From positions 1-20,110 of the forward strand of contig DMAW01000136.1 in NCBI GenBank assembly GCA_003446375.1: DNA of 20,110 nt, in the 5' to 3' direction. Below the pieces are notes generated by a model. It searched no databases. It had not been told where the DNA came from and worked only from the letters and a program-made list of their open reading frames with translations. A program made the position numbers and the translations under genes. Below, in pieces: positions 1 to 8,291 of the stretch (its first letter is position 1; every line of letters starts with the position of its first letter). Source of the stretch: Eubacteriaceae bacterium (GTDB lineage: Bacteria; Bacillota; Clostridia; Eubacteriales; Alkalibacteraceae).

Positions 1-56
1 GTTGTGGCGTTACGCAAACGCCTATTATAATTAATGAAAGAAGGGTGGGAGCGACC

Positions 57-791
57 ATGAAAATCAACGCCGATAACCATACGCATACGGTATACAGCCA
101 TGGTAAAAATACCATAGAAGAAAACGTGAAAAAAGCTCTGGAGATTGGCCTGGAAAAAATAGCTATTACCGACCATGGAAGCGGGCACGTCTTTTATGGG
201 GTGGACAAAGATGATTGGGTAAAAATGAGAAAAGAAATTGATGGGCTTAAACAAAAATATCCTCAGTTGGAAATAATTATGGGAGTTGAAGCCAATATCA
301 TAGGCTCTGACGGAAGCATAGATGTAGAAGAGGATCAACTTGAGCTCTTCGACGTAATAAATGCCGGATTTCATTATGGGATAAAGCCAAAAAAAGCAAA
401 GGATTTTTTTAGTCTGTATCTTTTGAACTTTCTTGGAAAGCTCTTGCCGTTTTTAAAAGCAAAGGCGAGAGCTGCAAATACAAAGGCACTGGTAAATGCA
501 ATGGACAAAAATGACCTGAACATGATTACTCATCCCGGAGCAAAGGTGCCTGTAGACATGGACAAAGTGGCTAGAAAAGCTCAGGATAAAAATGTCATAC
601 TTGAAATAAACGCTCATCACTTGCACCTAGACGAATCGGATCTGAAAAAGGCCATGAAGTACGACGTGAAGTTTGCAATCAACAGCGATGCGCATCAAAG
701 TGAACATGTAGGAATGGTCGAGGAGGGAATAAAGATCGCAAGGGCGGCCGGCCTTGAAATCCATAGAATAATCAACGGAGAGGACGATTGA
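57..791 (+). CDS. PHP-domain phosphoesterase (YcdX-like)
   Basis: The 244-residue product is a PHP (polymerase and histidinol phosphatase) superfamily metallo-phosphoesterase. The metal-ligand motifs of the fold appear in order: HTHT near the N-terminus, AITDHG, GVEANI, an isolated H in the FHYG segment, MITHPG, EINAHH and finally NSDAH. I chose the ATG at 57 because GGGAG sits about 5 bases upstream and family members begin a few residues before HTH. A GTG at 45 in the same frame would add four residues, and the frame is open to the window edge, so the start is not proven by a stop. It is the first gene of a run with rapZ, which begins one base after its stop. In clostridia this family is commonly found next to rapZ-yvcK-whiA. 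The substrate cannot be deduced. Sure of the family, unsure of the role. Confidence 0.9.
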   Translation: MKINADNHTHTVYSHGKNTIEENVKKALEIGLEKIAITDHGSGHVFYGVDKDDWVKMRKEIDGLKQKYPQLEIIMGVEANIIGSDGSIDVEEDQLELFDVINAGFHYGIKPKKAKDFFSLYLLNFLGKLLPFLKAKARAANTKALVNAMDKNDLNMITHPGAKVPVDMDKVARKAQDKNVILEINAHHLHLDESDLKKAMKYDVKFAINSDAHQSEHVGMVEEGIKIARAAGLEIHRIINGEDD

Positions 792-792
792 A

Positions 793-1662
793 ATGAGATT
801 TGTTATAATTACCGGTCTGTCAGGTGCCGGCAAGAGCCATACTATAAGAGCTTTTGAGGATTGGGGATATTTTTGCGTAGATAACCTTCCGCCTAAATTG
901 ATTCCGACTTTTGCAGAGCTGTGCAGCAGGTCGGACAACAATATAGACAAAGTGGCACTAGGCGTGGACAGCAGAGGAGGAGTCTTTTTTGACGACTTTG
1001 CAAATGTCATAGCAGATATGCACGAAAGAAAGTTCAAGTTTGAAGTGCTCTTTTTAGAGGCATCCGACAATGTTCTCATAACCAGATACAAAGAATCGAG
1101 AAGGAAGCACCCTCTGGCAAATGATTCAAGGATTTCAGTTGCACTAAAGCTGGAGAGAGAAAAGCTTGCGAAAATAAGAGACAAAGCAAATCATATAATA
1201 GATACTTCAAACTTGAGCGTGAAAGATCTTAAAGCAGAGCTATCCAAGATATATTTAAAAGACATGGAAGCATCAGGCCTTCTGATAAATGTTCTGTCAT
1301 TTGGATTCAAGTACGGAATACCACTGGATGCAGATCTAGTTTTTGATGTAAGGTTTCTGCCCAATCCATATTATGATGAGGTTTTGAGGCCAAAGACAGG
1401 AAATGACAAGGATGTGCAGGATTATGTTTTAAAGTATAGTCAGACAAAAGAGTTTATAAACAAGCTTATGGATATGTTGGAATTTTTGATACCATATTAT
1501 ACCGAAGAAGGAAAGTCCCAGCTTGTAATAAGCATCGGCTGCACAGGTGGACAGCATAGGTCTGTAACGATTGCAAACATAATCCATGAAAAGCTTCAAA
1601 ATAACAAGCATTGGGCCGTCATAGATCACAGGGATGTCAAAAAGAACCAAGGCGGTCACTAG
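793..1662 (+). CDS. rapZ: RapZ/YvcJ-type P-loop nucleotide-binding protein
   Basis: This is a 289-residue RapZ (YvcJ) homologue, the normal length for the family. The Walker A motif GLSGAGKS is at residues 8-15, the conserved DNLPP motif follows near residue 33, and the C-terminal domain carries the signature GCTGGQHRSV at residues 249-258. In Escherichia coli RapZ is an RNA-binding adaptor that controls glmZ turnover and so amino-sugar synthesis. In Firmicutes YvcJ binds and hydrolyses nucleotides and its physiological role is less settled. The ATG is one base after the PHP stop, and GGAGAGG at 777-783 lies inside the end of that gene, so the two are probably translationally coupled. yvcK follows after two bases. 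The identification is firm; RNA-adaptor activity in this organism is not shown. Confidence 0.97.
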   Translation: MRFVIITGLSGAGKSHTIRAFEDWGYFCVDNLPPKLIPTFAELCSRSDNNIDKVALGVDSRGGVFFDDFANVIADMHERKFKFEVLFLEASDNVLITRYKESRRKHPLANDSRISVALKLEREKLAKIRDKANHIIDTSNLSVKDLKAELSKIYLKDMEASGLLINVLSFGFKYGIPLDADLVFDVRFLPNPYYDEVLRPKTGNDKDVQDYVLKYSQTKEFINKLMDMLEFLIPYYTEEGKSQLVISIGCTGGQHRSVTIANIIHEKLQNNKHWAVIDHRDVKKNQGGH

Positions 1663-1664
1663 AC

Positions 1665-2645
1665 ATGAAGGATATAAAGAAAAAACACAGCAAAAGGGTA
1701 GCTGTAATCGGAGGCGGAACAGGAAGCTCAGTAATATTGAGAGGCCTTAAAAAATATACTGAAAACATCACAGCAATAGTAACCGTTGCAGATGACGGAG
1801 GAGGTTCTGGAGTTCTTAGAGAAGACTTGGGGATGCTTCCTCCTGGAGATATAAGAAGCTGCATACTGTCTTTGGCAGATGAGGAAGGCATAATGCAAAA
1901 ATTGCTTAACTACAGGTTTGAAGAAGGGCGCCTAAAGGGGCAGAGTTTTGGCAACCTTTTTATAGCAGCCATGAATGGAATAAGCGGAAATTTTGTAGAG
2001 GCGATCAAAAATGTCAGCGATGTCATGGCCATAAAGGGAACAGTGTTGCCGGTGAGCCTTGAAAGCGTTACATTAAGCGCCGAACTGTGCAATGGAGAAA
2101 TAGTAAACGGAGAGTCCCAGATACCCTTAAAAGCGATGGAGAAAAAAAGCAAGATAAAAAGAGTGTCTATCAATCCCAAACGAATTGAGCCCCTTCCGGA
2201 GGCAATAGAAGCCATAATGAGCGCACAGGCAGTCATCGTCGGACCGGGAAGCCTGTATACCAGTATAATACCCAACCTCTTGGTTGATGGCGTTGAAGAC
2301 GCGCTGAGGGCTACCAAGGCAAAAAGGTTCTATATACCAAATATAATGACTCAGCCTGGAGAGACTGATGACTACGATGCATGGGATCATATCCATGCCA
2401 TAGAAGCCCATCTTAAAAACCATGCAGAGAAAATATTCGACTACATAGTAATAAACAGAGGAAAAGATATGGGAGAACCTTTTGATAAATATAAATCAGG
2501 AGGAGCGGAAAGAGTTAGGTTCATTAAAGAGCGGTTTGCCGGTGGAAAATACAGCCTGATAGAAGGAGACTATATAGATATCAAGCAAAACTATATTCGC
2601 CACGATGCGGATAAGATTGCGGAAGTCATTCTTGAAAGAGTATGA
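1665..2645 (+). CDS. yvcK: YvcK/GlmR, CofD-like UDP-sugar-binding regulator
   Basis: This is a 326-residue YvcK (GlmR/CuvA) family protein with a CofD-like Rossmann fold. The nucleotide-binding GGGTGSS is at residues 16-22, followed by the family hallmark VADDGGGSG and the LPPGDIR motif. A second conserved stretch, VGPGSLYTS, lies in the middle of the protein. In Bacillus subtilis YvcK binds UDP-GlcNAc, supports growth on gluconeogenic carbon sources and helps direct carbon into peptidoglycan precursors. The ATG at 1665 is preferred over an in-frame ATG at 1611 because 1611 lies deep inside rapZ, while AAGGCGG at the end of rapZ is correctly placed for 1665. It is followed by whiA after 15 bp, as in many Gram-positive genomes. 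I see nothing unusual in it. Confidence 0.96.
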   Translation: MKDIKKKHSKRVAVIGGGTGSSVILRGLKKYTENITAIVTVADDGGGSGVLREDLGMLPPGDIRSCILSLADEEGIMQKLLNYRFEEGRLKGQSFGNLFIAAMNGISGNFVEAIKNVSDVMAIKGTVLPVSLESVTLSAELCNGEIVNGESQIPLKAMEKKSKIKRVSINPKRIEPLPEAIEAIMSAQAVIVGPGSLYTSIIPNLLVDGVEDALRATKAKRFYIPNIMTQPGETDDYDAWDHIHAIEAHLKNHAEKIFDYIVINRGKDMGEPFDKYKSGGAERVRFIKERFAGGKYSLIEGDYIDIKQNYIRHDADKIAEVILERV

Positions 2646-2660
2646 GTTGGAGAGGATAAG

Positions 2661-3599
2661 ATGAGTTTTTCGTCAAAAACAAAAAATGATTTATGCAGAA
2701 TAATGCATACGAACAGAAAGACGTCTTCAGCGGAGCTTTCTGCAATGATACACATGGGAGGAACACTTCGATTTGAAGGACTAAAGCGGATGACATTTCA
2801 GATAAGGACTGAAAACCCTGCCATTGCAAGATATGCATTCAAGCTGATAAAATCTTTATACAAGGTTGATGTAGAAGTAAGGACCATTAAGAGCAAGCAG
2901 TTTAAGAACAGAAATCAATACATAGTAAAGGTAGTATCTGCAGAGGAGTCTATGTCAATACTTATGGACCTTGGCATAATCAAAGATATAGATAGCTATA
3001 CTACCTTGAGCTTTGAAATTCCAAAGAGATTCATTCAAGAAAGGGAGCCTTTGAAAGCATATTTAAGAGGCGCGTTTCTTGGAGCGGGATCCATTTCGGA
3101 CCCGGAGAAGGCGTACCACATGGAATTTGTCACATCGAGTCAAGAGTATGCAAAAGAACTGATGTCGCTTGTGAATTCCTTTGACTTAAGCTCCAAGATG
3201 ATACAAAGAAAGAACAGTTATGTGGTGTACCTAAAAGATTCAGAGCAGATAGTGACTCTTCTTAGCGCAATAGGAGCTCATGGAGCCCTCTTGGACATAG
3301 AGAACATAAGGATCATGAAGGGTATGAGGAACAACGTTAACAGAATCGTAAACTGTGAAACTGCAAACTTGACAAAAACCGTAGAAGCTGCCTGGAAGCA
3401 GGTTGAAAGCATCGAAAAAATAAAGAATAAAATCGGGCTTGATAAGCTTCCGCCCAATCTTAGGGAGATAGCGGAACTGAGGCTTAACAACCAAGAAGCA
3501 TCCCTAAAAGAACTGGGGGAGATGATGAACCCGCCAATGGGCAAATCCGGAGTCAACCACAGGCTTAAAAAAATTGAAGATATTGCACAAGGTCTTTGA
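2661..3599 (+). CDS. whiA: WhiA sporulation/cell-division DNA-binding regulator
   Basis: This is a 312-residue WhiA homologue. It has the family layout: an N-terminal LAGLIDADG-homing-endonuclease-like fold in two halves, with the segment LRGAFLGAGSISDPEK near residue 135, then a C-terminal helix-turn-helix domain from about residue 220 that ends with LRLNNQEASLKELGEMM and the conserved SGVNHRLKKI. WhiA has lost nuclease activity and acts as a DNA-binding protein. It controls sporulation septation in Streptomyces and affects division and chromosome segregation in Bacillus. GGAGAGG at 2649-2655 sets the start. It is the last gene of the rapZ cluster. An 8-bp inverted repeat straddles its stop codon. 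Confidence 0.96.
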   Translation: MSFSSKTKNDLCRIMHTNRKTSSAELSAMIHMGGTLRFEGLKRMTFQIRTENPAIARYAFKLIKSLYKVDVEVRTIKSKQFKNRNQYIVKVVSAEESMSILMDLGIIKDIDSYTTLSFEIPKRFIQEREPLKAYLRGAFLGAGSISDPEKAYHMEFVTSSQEYAKELMSLVNSFDLSSKMIQRKNSYVVYLKDSEQIVTLLSAIGAHGALLDIENIRIMKGMRNNVNRIVNCETANLTKTVEAAWKQVESIEKIKNKIGLDKLPPNLREIAELRLNNQEASLKELGEMMNPPMGKSGVNHRLKKIEDIAQGL

Positions 3600-3609
3600 A
3601 AACCTTGTG
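3586..3609 (+). other. Inverted repeat across the whiA stop codon
   Basis: The arms CACAAGGT (3586-3593) and ACCTTGTG (3602-3609) pair perfectly around an 8-base loop that contains the TGA stop. No T-run follows, so it is not a standard intrinsic terminator on its own. It could stabilise the 3' end of the transcript or act together with the next hairpin. Confidence 0.55.
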
Positions 3610-3615
3610 GAACAC

Positions 3616-3660
3616 AAGCGTCCCGCTGGGTCAAAAGTTGACAGTGGGGCGCTTTGCATT
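3616..3660 (+). terminator. GC-rich hairpin after whiA, possible terminator
   Basis: A long hairpin begins at AAGCG (3616-3620) and closes at CGCTT (3650-3654). The outer stem of about 13 pairs contains two G-T wobbles, then a two-base bulge, then TCAA pairing with TTGA around an AAG loop. The tail is T-rich (TTTGCATTTAT) but lacks a clean T-run, so termination may be partial. The descending arm overlaps the -35 box of the dnaE promoter. Confidence 0.6.
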
Positions 3661-3666
3661 TATAAT
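3638..3666 (+). promoter_or_regulatory. Perfect consensus sigma-A promoter for dnaE (P1)
   Basis: TTGACA at 3638-3643 and TATAAT at 3661-3666 are separated by exactly 17 bp, a full match to the vegetative consensus. The predicted start is near 3673, giving dnaE a leader of about 120 bases. The -35 box lies in the loop and descending arm of the hairpin after whiA, so upstream readthrough and local initiation share the same DNA. Confidence 0.8.
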
Positions 3667-3700
3667 GTAGTAGTAAAAATAGATGCTTCGGCAAATGATA

Positions 3701-3715
3701 AAATCAATTTGATTT
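3701..3715. promoter_or_regulatory. 15-bp palindrome between the two dnaE promoters
   Basis: AAATCAA (3701-3707) and TTGATTT (3709-3715) form a perfect 7-1-7 palindrome. It lies downstream of P1 and just upstream of the P2 promoter region, where a repressor or roadblock site would act. No regulator is identified. A chance palindrome in AT-rich DNA is possible. Confidence 0.3.
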
Positions 3716-3749
3716 ACCGGTTTTATTAGGTTAATCACTAGTTGGGATG

Positions 3750-3758
3750 TGATATAAT
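3750..3758 (+). promoter_or_regulatory. Extended -10 promoter for dnaE (P2)
   Basis: TGATATAAT is an extended -10 element (TG, one base, then TATAAT at 3753-3758). The -35 position shows only a weak match, which extended -10 promoters tolerate. The predicted start is near 3765, about 27 bases before the dnaE ATG, and the ribosome-binding site AGGGAAGGA at 3775-3783 is included. Confidence 0.6.
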
Positions 3759-3791
3759 TAGGCTATAAGCGTTAAGGGAAGGATTAATTAC

Positions 3792-6700
3792 ATGAACAAT
3801 TTTACTCATTTGCACCTGCATACGGAATACAGCCTTTTAGACGGTTTTTGCACTGTGAAAGACCTGGTTGCCCGTGTTAAGGATGCAGGCATGAAAAGCG
3901 TAGCGATAACTGATCACGGGGTAATGTTTGGAGCGGTGGATTTTTACAAAGAATGCATAAAAAACGACATTAAGCCGATAATCGGCTGTGAAGTCTATGT
4001 ATCTCCAAGAGACATGAAGAGCAAGGAATCAAAAATAGATGCAAACCCTGCGCATCTGGTGTTGTTGGCAAAAGATAAGCAAGGATATAAGAACCTTATG
4101 AAAATAGTATCGGCAGGCTTTGTAGACGGTTTTTACTACAAACCCAGAATCGATAGAGATTTTTTAAAGGAGCACTCCAATGGATTGGTGTGCTTAAGCG
4201 CATGCCTAGCAGGCGAAGTGCCTAGGCTGATAATGGGAGACCAGTTTAGCCAAGCTGTCGATAAGGCGCGAGAATATAAAGAGATATTCGGTGAAGATTA
4301 TTACCTAGAGCTCCAAGATCATGGCATAAAGGAGCAGAAAAAAGTCAATGAAGCATTAGTCAAAATAGCTGAGACTTTGGATATACAATTAGTCGCAACC
4401 AATGATGTGCACTATGTACATAAGGATAACGCACGGAGTCATGATATACTGTTGTGTATACAGACAGCTACAAATATGGATGATGAAAATCGGATGCGCT
4501 TTCCAAGTGATGAGTTCTACCTTAAAACTCGAGATGAGATGTCTGAGCTTTTCGGGCACTTGCCACAGGCTTTAGATAATGCTAATTTAATAGCTGAAAA
4601 GTGTAACGTGAGTTTTGATTTTGACAGCATACATCTTCCCAGATATCCATTGCCGGAAAACCAAGATCCTAAGAAATTTCTAAAGGACCTATGCTATGAT
4701 GGATTGAAGAAAAAATATCCCAATAATGCAGATGAGCTGAAGGAAAGGCTTGAATATGAGCTTGGCGTCATCCACGAGATGGGATACAATGATTATTTCT
4801 TGATAGTCTGGGACTTTATAAAATATGCCAAGGACAACGGAATCATGGTAGGTCCGGGAAGAGGAAGCGCAGCAGGCAGTCTCGTATCTTATGCTTTGGA
4901 TATAACTACCATAGATCCAATCCAGTACAACCTGATCTTTGAAAGATTCTTAAACCCTGACAGAATATCCATGCCCGATATAGACATAGATTTTTGCTAT
5001 GAGAATAGACAAAAAGTTATTGATTACGTGGTAAAAAAGTATGGACATGACCATGTAGCGCAAATAATAACATTTGGAACAATGGCCGCCAGAGCGGCTA
5101 TAAGGGATGTTGGAAGATCCATGAACATACCCTACAACAAAGTGGACAGAGTAGCAAAGCAGATACCTATGGAAATAGGAATGACCATAGGCAAGGCGCT
5201 TGAATCAAATTTAAAGCTCAAACAGATGTGCGACGAGGATGAAGAAACGAAATTGCTAATCGATATGAGCAAGTCCCTGGAAGGTTTGTCAAGACACGCT
5301 TCCACCCATGCTGCGGGGGTGGTCATATCAGATAAACCGGTGGTCGAACATGTGCCACTCTACAGAAACAACGATAGCATAACAACCCAATTTACGATGA
5401 CCCTTCTCGAAGAGCTAGGGCTTTTAAAGATGGATTTTCTGGGACTTAGGACATTGACTGTAATCAGAGATTCAATAGATAACATATACGCAAGCCGGAA
5501 TATAAAAGTAGACATAGATAATTTGGATTATGAGGATAACAAAGTATATGAACTTATTTCTAAGGGAGATACCCTTGGAGTTTTCCAACTTGAAAGTGCC
5601 GGCATGCAAAAATTCATGACGAATTTAAAGCCGGATTCATTTGAAGATATAATAGCAGGCATATCGCTTTATAGACCGGGACCTATGGATCAGATTCCGA
5701 TGTATATCAGAAATAAAAAAAATCCGGAAAAGATAACCTACATCCATGAAATCTTAAGGCCGATACTCGATGTGACCTACGGATGCATGGTTTATCAAGA
5801 GCAAGTAATGCAGATAGTTAGGGATGTAGCAGGATATTCCATGGGCAGAAGCGACCTTGTCAGAAGGGCGATGTCCAAAAAGAAGATGGACGTCATGGAA
5901 GCGGAGAGAAAAGTATTCATATATGGAGAAAAAGACGAAGATGGAAATTGGACAGTAGAAGGAGCCCTTAGGCGAGGAGTTGGAGTGGACCAAGCGAACA
6001 AGATTTACGACCAGATGATAGACTTTGCCAAATACGCCTTTAATAAATCTCATGCAGCGGCATACGCAGTAATAGCGTATCAAACAGCCTGGCTAAAAAA
6101 ACATTATCCGGTTGAGTTCATGGCGGCGCTTCTAACCAGCGTAAGGGGCAATGAAACAAAGGTAGCCCAATACATAGCCAATTCGAGAAAAATGGGAATT
6201 GAGGTTCTGCCACCGGATGTAAATGAAAGCCATGAGAATTTTACTGTAGTTGGCGGCGAGATCAGATTTGGACTTGCTGCAGTTAAAAATGTAGGAGATA
6301 ATGCGGTAAAGAGCATAATCGATAAAAGGGCATCAAAGCCTTACGAAACTTTTTCGGACTTTTGTACCAGGTCGGATTTTAAGGTTCTTAATAAAAGAGC
6401 CATAGAAAGCCTGATAAAGTGCGGCGCATTTGATTCGTTTGGAGTATACAGATCGCGGTTGATGTCTTCATACGAAAAAATCATAGACAATATACTAAGT
6501 GACAGAAAAAACAAGATAGATGGTCAGATATCGCTTTTTCAGACGATGGAATCCTTTGATGACAAAAGAGAAAATTATCCGCAAATAGACGAGTTTGATG
6601 AAGGATATAAATTGTTGCTCGAAAAGGAAATGTTGGGGCTTTATATCACGGGGCATCCATTAGAGCCATACAGAAGCATGCTGGAAGAAAAGTGCAGCAT

Positions 6701-7250
6701 TAATGGCAGCATAATAGAAAACTTAGATGAAATGATTGAACTTGGAATAAAAGATGGGCAAATGATCACTATTGGTGGTATAATAACTGATAAAAAGATT
6801 TTGATCACAAAAAACAATAAAACCATGTGTTTTCTTACCTTGGAAGACTTGTACGGCGTAATCGAAGTGGTAGTTTTCCCTAATGTGTTCGGAAAGTATG
6901 ACCACTTGCTGGAACCGGAAAGCAAGGTTATTATCAAGGGCAGGCTAAATATCAGTGAGGACCAAGCTTCTTCAGTAATCTGCGAAGAGTTGACCGAACT
7001 CGAGAAATTTAGAAGAAAAAATTCCTTTCAAGCTGTTCAAATTTCAGTAGAAGACATGAAAGACGAAAAAATAGAGTTGATCAAAGAAATACTGTCGAGG
7101 CATAAAGGCGATAAGCCTATCGTGCTGTACTCGCTGAGAGAAGGCAGAAAATATAAAGCAAACAAAGCCCTTTGGGTCAGTGAGAGCAATGTGCTCATTA
7201 AAGAACTGGCCGGAGTGGTTGGATCAGGGAATGTCGAACTTATCAATTAA
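3792..7250 (+). CDS. dnaE: DNA polymerase III alpha subunit (DnaE)
   Basis: This 1152-residue protein is a bacterial family C replicative polymerase. The N-terminal PHP domain (about 1-210) keeps the metal-binding pattern: HLHLHTEYS, ITDHG, GCEVYVS, LELQDHG and TNDVHY. That suggests the domain may still bind metal and could proofread. The palm has the catalytic PDIDIDF with aspartates 396 and 398, and the third aspartate is D548 in KMDFLGL. PGRGSAAGS and the finger segment YQEQVMQI are also present. An OB-fold nucleic-acid-binding domain occupies about 990-1070, and the tail after it is short, as in Firmicutes DnaE. The ATG has a good AGGGAAGG site. Two promoters precede it. pfkA follows after 27 bp. 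Clostridia usually also carry polC elsewhere, so this may not be the only replicase. Confidence 0.98.
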   Translation: MNNFTHLHLHTEYSLLDGFCTVKDLVARVKDAGMKSVAITDHGVMFGAVDFYKECIKNDIKPIIGCEVYVSPRDMKSKESKIDANPAHLVLLAKDKQGYKNLMKIVSAGFVDGFYYKPRIDRDFLKEHSNGLVCLSACLAGEVPRLIMGDQFSQAVDKAREYKEIFGEDYYLELQDHGIKEQKKVNEALVKIAETLDIQLVATNDVHYVHKDNARSHDILLCIQTATNMDDENRMRFPSDEFYLKTRDEMSELFGHLPQALDNANLIAEKCNVSFDFDSIHLPRYPLPENQDPKKFLKDLCYDGLKKKYPNNADELKERLEYELGVIHEMGYNDYFLIVWDFIKYAKDNGIMVGPGRGSAAGSLVSYALDITTIDPIQYNLIFERFLNPDRISMPDIDIDFCYENRQKVIDYVVKKYGHDHVAQIITFGTMAARAAIRDVGRSMNIPYNKVDRVAKQIPMEIGMTIGKALESNLKLKQMCDEDEETKLLIDMSKSLEGLSRHASTHAAGVVISDKPVVEHVPLYRNNDSITTQFTMTLLEELGLLKMDFLGLRTLTVIRDSIDNIYASRNIKVDIDNLDYEDNKVYELISKGDTLGVFQLESAGMQKFMTNLKPDSFEDIIAGISLYRPGPMDQIPMYIRNKKNPEKITYIHEILRPILDVTYGCMVYQEQVMQIVRDVAGYSMGRSDLVRRAMSKKKMDVMEAERKVFIYGEKDEDGNWTVEGALRRGVGVDQANKIYDQMIDFAKYAFNKSHAAAYAVIAYQTAWLKKHYPVEFMAALLTSVRGNETKVAQYIANSRKMGIEVLPPDVNESHENFTVVGGEIRFGLAAVKNVGDNAVKSIIDKRASKPYETFSDFCTRSDFKVLNKRAIESLIKCGAFDSFGVYRSRLMSSYEKIIDNILSDRKNKIDGQISLFQTMESFDDKRENYPQIDEFDEGYKLLLEKEMLGLYITGHPLEPYRSMLEEKCSINGSIIENLDEMIELGIKDGQMITIGGIITDKKILITKNNKTMCFLTLEDLYGVIEVVVFPNVFGKYDHLLEPESKVIIKGRLNISEDQASSVICEELTELEKFRRKNSFQAVQISVEDMKDEKIELIKEILSRHKGDKPIVLYSLREGRKYKANKALWVSESNVLIKELAGVVGSGNVELIN

Positions 7251-7277
7251 ACTTTTTTAAATCAAGGGAGGTAAAAC

Positions 7278-8237
7278 ATGAAAAGAATTGGAATACTAAC
7301 AAGCGGCGGCGATGCGCCTGGGATGAACGCTGCTATTCGTGCTGTAGTAAGAACGGCAGTTTACAACAAAGTGGAGGTTTTTGGGATTAAAAGAGGATAC
7401 TCGGGTTTGCTGGAAGGCGATATCGAGCCTTTGAATATTTATTCCGTTGCAGACATAATCCATCGAGGAGGTACTATCTTAAGATCGTCAAGAAGCGAGT
7501 ACTTTAAAACAGATGCGGGGCAGAAAAAAGCGGTTCAAACATTAAGCGATTTTAATATAGAGAGCCTTATCGTAATCGGAGGAGACGGATCATTTAAAGG
7601 AGCCAGAGCTCTTAGCAACAGGGGAGTAAACACAATATCCATCCCCGGAACCATAGACAACGACATCGGATGTACTGATTACTCTATTGGCTTTGACACG
7701 GCGCTTAATACGGCTTTGGATGCAATCGGCAAAATCAGGGATACGACAAGTTCTCACAACAGGGTAAACGTGGTTGAGGTTATGGGAAGAGACTGCGGCG
7801 AGATAGCGTTGTTTGCAGGTCTTGCCGGTGGAGCAGAATCCATACTAGTGCCGGAAAAAGACTATGATCTAGATGAAATCAGCGACAAGCTTTTGAGAGG
7901 AAAAGACAGAGGAAAGCTTCACAGCATCATCGTGCTTGCTGAAGGAGTAGGAAACTTTGATGATTTCTGTCATAAGATAGAAGAAAAAACCGGTGTATCT
8001 ACAAGGGGAACAAACCTTGGATATATTCAAAGGGGAGGAAACCCCACTGCGTTCGACAGAATTTTGGCTAGCAGGATGGGCTATATGGCTGTTAACTTGC
8101 TGTTGGAAAATAAGACGAACAGAGTTATATGCATAAGAAACAACAAATACATGGATTTGGAAACCAATGAGGCTTTGGAAATCAAAAAAGATTTTGACGC
8201 AGAAGCCTATAAAATCGCCAACATTCTTTCAATTTGA
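7278..8237 (+). CDS. pfkA: ATP-dependent 6-phosphofructokinase
   Basis: This 319-residue enzyme phosphorylates fructose-6-phosphate to fructose-1,6-bisphosphate, the committed step of glycolysis, in the cytoplasm. It begins with the ATP-binding SGGDAPGMNAAIR. GGDGS at 101-105 has glycine at 104, the residue type associated with ATP rather than pyrophosphate use. TIDND at 125-129 supplies the catalytic aspartate 127, and MGRDCGEIA and RGGNPTAFDR are substrate and allosteric-site motifs. Length equals that of the Escherichia coli and Bacillus enzymes. A strong AGGGAGG precedes the ATG. There is no room for a promoter after dnaE, and pyk follows after 54 bp, so it is probably cotranscribed with both. 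Confidence 0.98.
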   Translation: MKRIGILTSGGDAPGMNAAIRAVVRTAVYNKVEVFGIKRGYSGLLEGDIEPLNIYSVADIIHRGGTILRSSRSEYFKTDAGQKKAVQTLSDFNIESLIVIGGDGSFKGARALSNRGVNTISIPGTIDNDIGCTDYSIGFDTALNTALDAIGKIRDTTSSHNRVNVVEVMGRDCGEIALFAGLAGGAESILVPEKDYDLDEISDKLLRGKDRGKLHSIIVLAEGVGNFDDFCHKIEEKTGVSTRGTNLGYIQRGGNPTAFDRILASRMGYMAVNLLLENKTNRVICIRNNKYMDLETNEALEIKKDFDAEAYKIANILSI

Positions 8238-8291
8238 TTAATTGTAAAAGAATTCAAAAGCGCATCGCGCAAAAAAAACGGAGGTAGATGA

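Noticed and set aside
1..44. C-terminus of an upstream gene
   Set aside because: Two frames stop within the first 34 bases and the third runs into the PHP gene; too few residues remain to choose or identify one.
627..1184. 185-codon minus-strand frame across the PHP and rapZ genes
   Set aside because: It is antisense to two firmly identified genes and shows no domain of its own; it is a shadow of their codon bias.
8238..8291. Regulatory element between pfkA and pyk
   Set aside because: Only a very short GC-rich palindrome (GCGCATCGCGC) is present, with no promoter boxes or terminator tail.
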